Positions 16,101 to 21,808 of a stretch of DNA of 27,795 bases are shown here, in pieces. How positions within the stretch are numbered: the stretch's first letter is position 1; the number at the start of each line of letters is the position of its first letter. Both the position numbers and the translations under genes were made by a program. The stretch is taken from assembly GCA_050696075.1 (NCBI GenBank), contig JBOGUF010000039.1, positions 1-27,795 of the forward strand, in the 5' to 3' direction. The DNA comes from JBOGUF01 sp050696075 (GTDB lineage Bacteria > Chloroflexota > Chloroflexia > Thermomicrobiales > UBA6265). The notes under the pieces were generated by a model. That model worked only from the letters and a program-made list of their open reading frames with translations. It did no database searches and was not told the origin of the DNA.

Positions 16101-17438
16101 GTCCGCGGTTACCACGGCGTCCGGTGGCCGGTTGGCCTGCCCGGTATAGGCAATGCGACGGACCTGACCGCCGCCCGCGTAGGTCGTGTAGTACAGCGCT
16201 TGGGTCTGTTGATGCGGGCCGAAGGTCATGGTGATCGGGCCGGGGATGCCGCTCGCAAACTCGCTCGCCTCACCGCCAATCAGGCTCCACATGCGTCCGC
16301 ACGTGTAATCACCGAAGAGGTATGCGTTGTCGTAGCTCTCAGGCCAGACACCGTTTGGCACGAACGCGCCGCCAGTGATCGAGGTACACGAACCGTGGCC
16401 GTAGGCATGAATCGGATTGGTCATGCCGGCTGGGGGTGCGCCGCAATTCGTGGTCGAGCCGTTCGCGCAGAATCCCTCTCGCACATTCCACCCGTAGTCC
16501 GCGCCCTTTTGTCCGACGCTGACCTCCTCCCAGAGGTTCTGCCCCACGTCGTTGATGTAGAACCGGGTGATTAACTCGTTGGGATTGAAGGCGATACGGA
16601 AGGGGTTGCGCAGACCAGTGGCGAAGATCTCCTGGCAGACGCGACCAGCCGCCGTGCCCCCCGTCAGGGCGCAGCGGTCGCTGTTCGTTCCCATGAACGG
16701 GTTCGACGACGGCACGCCACCCGTCTTGGTGATGCGCAGGATCTTCCCCGTGAGACGGAAGAGGTCGCGGGCGTTCTGATTAAGGCCGGCGCAGAGCGAC
16801 GGATTGTCGAGGTCGCACCCGCCGTCGCCGACACTAACGTAGAGCAGCCCGTCCTTGCCAAAGTCGAGGTCGCCCGCGTTGTGATTGCCGTTCGGGGAGG
16901 GGATGTTGTCGAGCAGGACCACCTCGGAGCCGGGGTTGATCGTGCTGGCCGTTCCGAGCGTGAAGCGGGAGACGCGGTTGACCGGGCTGCGCGCCGTGTT
17001 CCGTTCGCACGCGCCGCCACCCACCCGATCGAAGGTGTAGTAGAGGTAGATATAACCGTTGGCAGCAAATGACGGATCGACCGTGACGCCCAGCAGACCC
17101 CGCTCGAAGTCGGCGCAGACCCGACCGGAGAGGTCGAGCGCCGGTGTCGAGCGCAACGAGCCGTTGACGTAGAGGCGAAGGCGCCCGCCCTGGGTCGCAA
17201 TCAGCATCCGGCCGTCGGGTGTGAACGCCAGGTCTGTCGGGGCGCCGACCGTGGCGATGGCCGTATCGGTGAAGTTGTTCGGCACGGCCGCCGGCGTTTG
17301 TCCCGGCTGAATCAACGCCGCCAGGGCAAGGAAGGCGCCGAGTATCAGTGCCTTGCCTCCGCGGGACGGCAGCGACGCGCGCGCCGACAGGCCCGGCCAG
17401 GAACGGCCGACCGACGCGGGGCGGGGGAGAATTGCCAT
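13146..17438 (-). CDS. Secreted PQQ-type sugar dehydrogenase with PKD, FN3, DNRLRE and LamG-like modules
   Basis: The 1430-residue exported mosaic starts with a long Sec-type signal (hydrophobic core ALILGAFLALAALI). Residues about 58-430 form a six-bladed soluble aldose/glucose dehydrogenase-like domain with H186 in NHNAGDLDFG, YVSVGDGG, GLRNPFR, NDVGQNLWEE and DYGWNVREG. A PKD domain follows (about 434-520, WDFGDGS), then a beta-rich region, DNRLRE module 1 (about 714-866), FN3 (870-960), DNRLRE module 2 (964-1119), a Pro/Thr linker, a LamG-like domain (about 1167-1356) and a TPEPTATP-rich tail. The two DNRLRE modules share TWNNR and PRDDKGAI. The ATG at 17438 is chosen because AAGGGAC lies just upstream and the signal peptide begins there; the frame is open to 17573. 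No LPXTG or membrane anchor is seen. Confidence 0.88.
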   Translation of the reverse strand: MAILPRPASVGRSWPGLSARASLPSRGGKALILGAFLALAALIQPGQTPAAVPNNFTDTAIATVGAPTDLAFTPDGRMLIATQGGRLRLYVNGSLRSTPALDLSGRVCADFERGLLGVTVDPSFAANGYIYLYYTFDRVGGGACERNTARSPVNRVSRFTLGTASTINPGSEVVLLDNIPSPNGNHNAGDLDFGKDGLLYVSVGDGGCDLDNPSLCAGLNQNARDLFRLTGKILRITKTGGVPSSNPFMGTNSDRCALTGGTAAGRVCQEIFATGLRNPFRIAFNPNELITRFYINDVGQNLWEEVSVGQKGADYGWNVREGFCANGSTTNCGAPPAGMTNPIHAYGHGSCTSITGGAFVPNGVWPESYDNAYLFGDYTCGRMWSLIGGEASEFASGIPGPITMTFGPHQQTQALYYTTYAGGGQVRRIAYTGQANRPPDAVVTADKTFGALPLTVRFDAGESSDPDGNPLSYAWDFGDGSDEGSGERISHTFTERDIFTVTLTVRDSRGATDTATITIDAGNTPPVPVISSPTADQTFRVGETITLTGSATDAEDGELDDSALSWRVTLHHADHTHPYLPPTTGNNVTFQAPAPEDLLAATNSYLEIELTATDSNGLSRTISQDFQPRKVDVMFETAPSGLAIEVNGVTVTGPASVTSWEGYVLTANAPDQAGPGGGSVDWVSWSDGGAQTHEIITPATSTTYTATFQTADLPGFLPVADTRVKEAFPTRNFGTSTALQAEGGADPETESYLRFEVAGISGQVTSAKLWLYVYDGTRDGPAVYRTRTNWSETSMTWNNRAGRVAGPRDDKGAIAANTWVAWDVTPWVTRNDTFSFVLVSSSTDNMSAYSREAAANRPRLEIQTTGGGDDNIAPTVPQDLTATDVAPRRVNLSWSAATDNVGVTSYDVVRDGALLSTVGAQTTYVDSLARSQTTYVYQVRARDAAGNVSELSDAITVTTPVQPTIQTFAPNADARVEEARPTSRFGLSTQLKTEAGSDPDIETYIRFAVSDVSGGVQSATLRVYVPNLPDYGTKDGPAVFIANNDWTESAITWNNRPARSITPRDDKGAIPPGTWVEFDVSSFVDGNGVYTFVLATTSNDSAIFSSRQGADPPQLVIATAPGQAAAASVERPPAGPAEPAAVTPTPEPTATPSPVADATTTPDPALPFVDDFERGDLSRWTQSAGMVVVQGDATSGAWAARAANNGTTSAPGAPAFARQELGPHDELFVRLKFKLLRQGDNEVSLVTLRADDSRPILTTFITHEGQIAYRNHATGSVVVLDEFEAPAWHESQVHILRTGEQALIEVWFDGKLMHRSTVAVLPDPIAEVVLGELDARRTYDLLFDDVAIDRACIGWCPFELVTPTATAEIAEPVDLPTAPPPLEPTSTPEPVPTATPEPTATATPEPTEAPPTPTPLLETPPDEESSESGE

Positions 17439-17739
17439 GGTTTGTCCCTTCGGTGCGCGCCGAGGTGGGCAGCGGAGCGCCCACCTCCCAGCATGCGCCA
17501 GAATGGTTCCAACGCAATAGGCTTTAAGGGATAAACCGTAGCAGGAGATAAGGCACAGGCCGAGAACTACCATCTACCATGTTTGCCGTGGTCGACCATC
17601 GCGTGGGCCGACGCGGCCGAATAATTCGCTTCTTGGTTGACATCGTTTCCGGCGATCGTTAGCCTAGGGGTGACCGTACAGTGCGGTAAACGACACGGGG
17701 CTTGGGGATCGGCAGCGGTAGGGACCGTGGGCGGAAGAT
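17439..17739. other. Divergent intergenic control region
   Basis: This 301-base gap separates the two large exported-protein genes. It holds the amidase promoter candidate (17637-17665) and the ribosome site of each gene, AAGGGAC for the dehydrogenase and GCGGAAG for the amidase. I see no further gene, RNA or repeat. A shared regulator could act on both, but no clear operator dyad was found. Confidence 0.5.
17637..17665 (+). promoter_or_regulatory. Candidate sigma70-type promoter for the SH3b amidase
   Basis: A perfect -35 TTGACA (17637-17642) is followed after exactly 17 bases by TAGCCT (17660-17665), which keeps the first two and last consensus bases. The predicted transcript start near 17672 gives a leader of about 67 bases. 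Confidence 0.5.
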
Positions 17740-20700
17740 ATGACTGAGCAAGGGAAGGGACCTGGCGACCGCGCCGGGTATGTCGGTTGGCGCGCGAGCC
17801 GTCGTGTCGTCTTGAAAGCGGCTGCCACGATGACGGCGATCGCCGCCGGTGGCGGTATCGCTCAAGGCGGCATGCAACGAGGGTCCGCTCAAAATCAGGG
17901 CGCTCCGGCGACGCTGGCTCGACGATGGGTGGAGTCTGAGCAGATCGGCGCATTCGCTGCCCAGGAGGTCGACGCACCCAAGACCGTTGCCGCCGAGTTT
18001 CCCTTCTACGCTGTCGGCGCCCACTGGGACGGCGCGGTCGGCTACTGGCCGGTCGTCGAGTTCAGCTTCAGCACCGACGGGGTGACCTATGGCGATCCGG
18101 TCCAAGTTGCGGCGTCGGTCGAGGATGCCGGGCGGCCGGAGCGCGACGATCGCGCCTTTTCTCACCTCGCCTTTACCGAAGGCGCCCAATACATCAAATA
18201 CCGCACCCTCGATGGCGACAGCAACCCCACGTTGGTCGACGGCTTTGCCCTGACCTACATCGACGCCAGCGCCGGCCCGACCCCGGAGGATGTCTTTGCC
18301 CCGGCGTCACTGCCGACTTTGGAGCGCCCACCGATCATCTCCCGCGCCGGTTGGGGCGCCAACGAGAGCTACCGCCTTGACAGCGAGGGCGAAATTTGGC
18401 CCCCCGAATACCAGGCCGTCGCGCACGTCATCATTCACCACACGGTCACGCCGAACTTCCAGAATCCCCTCACCGCGATCCGCTCTATCTATTATTACCA
18501 CGCCGTGGAACGCTATTGGGGCGACATCGGTTACAACTACCTCGTCGACTTTAACGGCAACATTTACGAAGGGCGCCACGGCGGCGAAAACGTCGTCGGC
18601 GGCCACTCCTACCAATACGCCTACGGCAGCTCCGGCATCGGCACCCTCGGCGACTTCAGATTCCAGGACGCCACCGACGACGCCCAATCGGCCCTCATCG
18701 CCATTACCGCTTGGGTCGGCCGCAACCTCGACCCGCTCGGCCGTGCCGACTTCCTCGAGGTCAACAACCTGCCCACCATCTGCGGCCACCGCGACGTCAA
18801 CGCGAGCACCTGCCCTGGCGACTTCCTCTACGCGGACCTGCCGGGCATCCGCGAGGCGGTCAACGACGTGCTCGAAAACACGGAGAGCCCGCCGGGTGAA
18901 GAAGTGCCGCCCCCGTTTGGCGAGTTCGGGACCGGCGATAACGTCATCACGACCCAGCACGTCAATCTCCGTTTCGAGCCCAGTTTCGAGGCCACCGTCA
19001 TTCGCACCCTGTCGCCTGGCGAGTATGGCGCGGTCATCGGCATTCCCCGCACCAATGAAGAGCACGATTGGTACTACATCATCACCGCGAACGGGGAAGG
19101 GTACGTCTCCGGCCGCTACATCGAGCTTGCACCCAAGGGCAACCCCCCGCCAGCGCGCTTCGATGAAGGCGATTTCGTCCGCGTCGTCGACGGCGCCGTC
19201 GCCCTGCGCTCCCGTCCGGGCATCACCCAGCGGGAGATTGCTTACCTGCCCACGGGCGCGGTCTTGGAGATCACCGTCGACTCGGTCGCGGAGACCGGCT
19301 ACCGCTGGTACGGCGTCTACCACCCGACCTACAAGGGCGGTTGGATCGTGCAGGACTTCCTCGAAGCGACCGAGCCGCCGCCCGAAGAGGACTTCGACAT
19401 TGGCGACCGGGTCGTGGTCAACACCGACGTGCTCAACCTCCGCTCCGGTCCCGGCACCAGCTTTGGTGTCGTCGCCGAGATGCCGGGCGGCACCGAGGGT
19501 ACCGTGATCGACGGGCCAGTTTCGGCCAACGGCTTTACCTGGTGGCGACTTGACACCGAGTTTGGGACCGGTTGGGCCGCCGGCTTGTACCTGGCCCTCG
19601 CCGACGAAGAGCCACCGCCCGTCTTCCAGGTCGGCGCATTCGTGCAAGTGATCGACCCCGAAGGGGTCAACCTGCGTTATGCCGCTTCCACCGGTTCCGG
19701 CATTGTCGCCGCCCTGCCGTTCGAGACCATCGCCGAGGTCTTCGGTGGCCCGGAGACGGGTAGTGGCTACACCTGGTATCAACTCGAAACGGGCGTCGGC
19801 GTCGGTTGGGCGATTGCCAACTCCCTGGAGGAAACGACCGAACCCGCGCCGCCGGCGGTCGTATTCGGATCCGGCGATATGGTCGCGGTCAACGTCTCGA
19901 CGACATTGAACCTGCGCGACGCGCCGAGTCGCACCGCGACGACGATCGCTCGACTGCCGGACGGCACGACCGGCGAAGTCACGTCGGGCACGATGTACGT
20001 CGGGTCGGACGCCTGGTATCGCATCGTGACGTCGCTCGGGACCGGCTGGGTGCTCGCCCACATGATCGTCGAGTCGGACGCGCCGCCGCCGACCGGCGAC
20101 TTCGAGATCGGCGACACGGTCGCCGTCGATGTCTCGACCACGTGCAATCTGCGGAATGCGCCGAGTCGCTCCGCCCGCACGATCGCCAGGCTCCCCAACG
20201 GCACAATCGGCGAGGTGCTCGATGGGCCGGCGATCGTCGGCGCGGACACCTGGTACGAAATCCAAACCGCGCTCGGCACGGGCTGGGTCTTGCAGCACTT
20301 GCTGGTCGAGAGCGACGAGCCGCCCCCGCCCGACGGATTCGAGATCGGCGACGTGGTCGAAATCGACGTCTCGACGACCTGCAATGTCCGCTCGGGTCCC
20401 AGCCGGGGCGCGACCACCATCTTCAAGGCGCCGGATGGCACCGTCGGCGAAGTGGTCGACGGCCCGGTCCAGACCGGCTCCGACATCTTCTACGAGATTC
20501 GCACCGCTCTCGGCACCGGCTGGGTGCTAAGCCACCTTATGGTGGCGAGCGATCAACCGCCGCCCGACTCCGGCATCGACGTCGGCGACACCGTCATGGT
20601 CAGCACGGACGCGCTCAACCTGCGCTCGTCGCCCAACACCGGATCGACCGTGATCGCTACGATGCCCTTCGACACGGTGCTCGAAGTCATCGGCGGCCCA

Positions 20701-20790
20701 ACCGACTCCGGCGGCTACACCTGGTGGCAAGTAATCAGCGATGACTATGGCACCGGCTGGTGTGCCGGCGAATTCCTCAGCGCGGCATGA
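17740..20790 (+). CDS. Tat-exported N-acetylmuramoyl-L-alanine amidase with eight SH3b repeats
   Basis: The 1016-residue protein has a twin-arginine signal (ASRRVVLKAAATMTAIAAGGG, about residues 18-40). A beta-rich domain follows (about 60-180), then a PGRP/amidase-2 domain (about 200-375). Zinc-site residues are in VIIHHTVT (H233/H234), plus H350 and C358 in CGHRDVNASTCPGD; GYNYLVD supplies the usual Tyr. It should cut between muramic acid and the stem peptide. From residue 399 to the end run eight SH3b domains of about 77 residues, each with a variant of NLRSGPG and a GTGW-like end, separated by acidic Pro-rich linkers. SH3b repeats usually bind wall polymers. Repeats 5-7 are most alike (VSTTCNLR, ALGTGWVL). 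It is divergent from the giant sugar dehydrogenase. Export in folded form by Tat is unusual for such a long repeat protein. Confidence 0.93.
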   Translation: MTEQGKGPGDRAGYVGWRASRRVVLKAAATMTAIAAGGGIAQGGMQRGSAQNQGAPATLARRWVESEQIGAFAAQEVDAPKTVAAEFPFYAVGAHWDGAVGYWPVVEFSFSTDGVTYGDPVQVAASVEDAGRPERDDRAFSHLAFTEGAQYIKYRTLDGDSNPTLVDGFALTYIDASAGPTPEDVFAPASLPTLERPPIISRAGWGANESYRLDSEGEIWPPEYQAVAHVIIHHTVTPNFQNPLTAIRSIYYYHAVERYWGDIGYNYLVDFNGNIYEGRHGGENVVGGHSYQYAYGSSGIGTLGDFRFQDATDDAQSALIAITAWVGRNLDPLGRADFLEVNNLPTICGHRDVNASTCPGDFLYADLPGIREAVNDVLENTESPPGEEVPPPFGEFGTGDNVITTQHVNLRFEPSFEATVIRTLSPGEYGAVIGIPRTNEEHDWYYIITANGEGYVSGRYIELAPKGNPPPARFDEGDFVRVVDGAVALRSRPGITQREIAYLPTGAVLEITVDSVAETGYRWYGVYHPTYKGGWIVQDFLEATEPPPEEDFDIGDRVVVNTDVLNLRSGPGTSFGVVAEMPGGTEGTVIDGPVSANGFTWWRLDTEFGTGWAAGLYLALADEEPPPVFQVGAFVQVIDPEGVNLRYAASTGSGIVAALPFETIAEVFGGPETGSGYTWYQLETGVGVGWAIANSLEETTEPAPPAVVFGSGDMVAVNVSTTLNLRDAPSRTATTIARLPDGTTGEVTSGTMYVGSDAWYRIVTSLGTGWVLAHMIVESDAPPPTGDFEIGDTVAVDVSTTCNLRNAPSRSARTIARLPNGTIGEVLDGPAIVGADTWYEIQTALGTGWVLQHLLVESDEPPPPDGFEIGDVVEIDVSTTCNVRSGPSRGATTIFKAPDGTVGEVVDGPVQTGSDIFYEIRTALGTGWVLSHLMVASDQPPPDSGIDVGDTVMVSTDALNLRSSPNTGSTVIATMPFDTVLEVIGGPTDSGGYTWWQVISDDYGTGWCAGEFLSAA
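18934..20787 (+). repeat. Eight SH3b-encoding repeats
   Basis: About 230 bases per unit encode G-D-x-V starts, a central NLR-x-x-P motif and a G-x-G-W end. Units 5, 6 and 7 (from about 19873, 20107 and 20347) share long DNA stretches such as GCGCCGAGTCGC and GTCTCGAC, suggesting more recent duplication than units 1-4 and 8. Confidence 0.8.
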
Positions 20791-20796
20791 TCGGCG

Positions 20797-20819
20797 GGGG
20801 CGGCCTGCATGCCGTCCCC
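20797..20819 (+). terminator. Hairpin downstream of the amidase
   Basis: GGGGCGGC pairs with GCCG(T)CCCC around a CTGCAT loop, six bases after the stop codon. Only TT follows, so termination is plausible but not strong. Confidence 0.35.
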
Positions 20820-20822
20820 TTG

Positions 20823-20897
20823 GTCATTCCGACCGAAGGGAGGAGTCTCGCCTCGTAAGGCCGACGAGAGTGATGCCTCAGGGCGACTCGGAATGTC
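20823..20897. repeat. CATTCCGA-type inverted repeat, copy 2
   Basis: A 75-base element has GTCATTCCGA at the left and TCGGAATG at the right, and an interior GCCTCGTAAGG / CCGACGAGAG. It has the same ends and length as the copy at 13055-13128. It lies in the convergent gap between the amidase and the oxidase-fold gene. Confidence 0.7.
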
Positions 20898-20913
20898 GGT
20901 TCGTATGACCGAT

Positions 20914-21402
20914 TCAATCCCCACGCTTATATCGCCTTGCCCAATCGACACCCTGCCAGGTGAGAATCTTCAGCGGCTGGACGAAGAAGAGCCAGCGCGG
21001 CTCGTTCAACGTCGGTGCAAGGTAGTCGGGACCGTGCTCGCCGAGATAGCGGTACGACATCTCCTCCGCGATCGCGACCCACCGCCCACCGACGTTTGGT
21101 TCCTCGATCAGCTCGGCCTGCCCCTTGACGAGGACTTTACGCTGCGGGCCCGTCTCGTCCATCGTCAGAAAAACGCGCCCGTCGCGCTTCAGCATCGCGG
21201 CCCACGCCGACCGCTCGCGCGGAATCACATAAAACCCACCGTCCCGGTACTGGTACCAAACCGGCACGACGTAAGGCCACCCATCCTCGTCGAGGCAACC
21301 GAGGCGACAGAGTACATCGCTCGACAGAAATTCCTCCATCTCCTCCTGCGACATACGGCCAACCTTGCCGCGCCAGGATGCGTTGGTCCCCCCTTGTGTC
21401 AT
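20914..21402 (-). CDS. Pyridoxamine 5'-phosphate oxidase-fold flavin/cofactor-binding protein
   Basis: The 162-residue product has the split-barrel PPOX-like fold. It has an N-terminal helix (MSQEEMEEFLSSDVLCRL), the strand pattern LGCLDEDGWPYVVPVWYQY, YVIPRERSAWAAML, and VFLTMDETGPQRKVLVKGQAELIE. Members bind FMN, F420 or haem; this sequence does not let me choose one, and F420-type relatives are common in Chloroflexota and Actinobacteria. GAGGAGGG lies just before the ATG. It is a single gene between the amidase and tRNA-Leu. Function is unknown beyond probable redox or cofactor binding. Confidence 0.85.
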   Translation of the reverse strand: MTQGGTNASWRGKVGRMSQEEMEEFLSSDVLCRLGCLDEDGWPYVVPVWYQYRDGGFYVIPRERSAWAAMLKRDGRVFLTMDETGPQRKVLVKGQAELIEEPNVGGRWVAIAEEMSYRYLGEHGPDYLAPTLNEPRWLFFVQPLKILTWQGVDWARRYKRGD

Positions 21403-21631
21403 CGCGCCCTCCTCGATCGTTCAACAAGAAGACCGCTGCCAAGGTCACAAGTGCGACCAACTTGCCGCGCATCGCAAAGTCCCTTCCGTTGCAGAGCGGG
21501 CTAACCCCAGATCAGACGATGGGAAATCTTGGTGGGTCAGTGGTCTATCCTAATGAAACGATCGGGTTAGGACGGCAGAGGTGAATAGACCGGCACGACG
21601 CAACCAAAGAACAATCAAGGCTGAGCAGCCG
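21403..21631. other. Intergenic stretch upstream of the oxidase-fold gene
   Basis: This 229-base stretch contains the oxidase-fold gene's leader on the minus strand and, at 21470-21472, an ATG with a GGAAGGGAC site that opens a hydrophobic frame overlapping that gene (see findings). No RNA gene or repeat is recognised. A clear promoter for the oxidase-fold gene was not found. Confidence 0.4.
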
Positions 21632-21666
21632 AAAACAAAAGCGGGACTGGCCATTAGCCAGTCCGC
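21632..21666 (-). terminator. Intrinsic terminator of tRNA-Leu
   Basis: On the minus strand GCGGACTGGC pairs with GCCAGTCC(C)GC around TAATG, and TTTTGTTTTC follows directly. This is a textbook rho-independent terminator starting 18 bases after the tRNA 3' end, and the best terminator in the window. Confidence 0.88.
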
Positions 21667-21683
21667 GGTTTGAAAGGCGTCGG

Positions 21684-21764
21684 TGCCGGGAGTGGGATTC
21701 GAACCCACACGGGTTGCCCCGGCGCATTTTGAGTGCGCTGCGTCTGCCATTTCGCCACCCCGGC
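21684..21764 (-). tRNA. tRNA-Leu (anticodon CAA)
   Basis: This 81-base class II tRNA has an acceptor stem GCCGGGG with TCCCGGC (one G-U pair) and discriminator A. The anticodon stem GCGCA/TGCGC has loop CTCAAAA giving CAA, which reads UUG. A long variable arm CGGGGCAACCCG marks Leu, and the T arm is GTGGG-TTCGAAT-CCCAC. The CCA tail is not encoded (ACCG follows). It is a single tRNA gene with its own terminator and a possible -10 box upstream. Confidence 0.95.
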
Positions 21765-21800
21765 GTGCGGCGTTCCCGTTTCGGTCGCGCCGCGGGTCTA

Positions 21801-21806
21801 ATTGTA
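21801..21806 (-). promoter_or_regulatory. Possible -10 box for tRNA-Leu
   Basis: TACAAT on the minus strand lies 36 bases before the tRNA 5' end and just after the YfhO-family gene's stop codon. No clear -35 box lies 17 bases upstream (GGCCAA), so read-through from the upstream gene is an alternative. Confidence 0.4.
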
Positions 21807-21808
21807 CC

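Noticed and set aside
18307..20298. Long minus-strand open frame (663 codons) opposite the amidase gene
   Set aside because: It lies wholly antisense to the SH3b amidase, has low-complexity composition typical of a GC-rich shadow frame, and shows no family motif.
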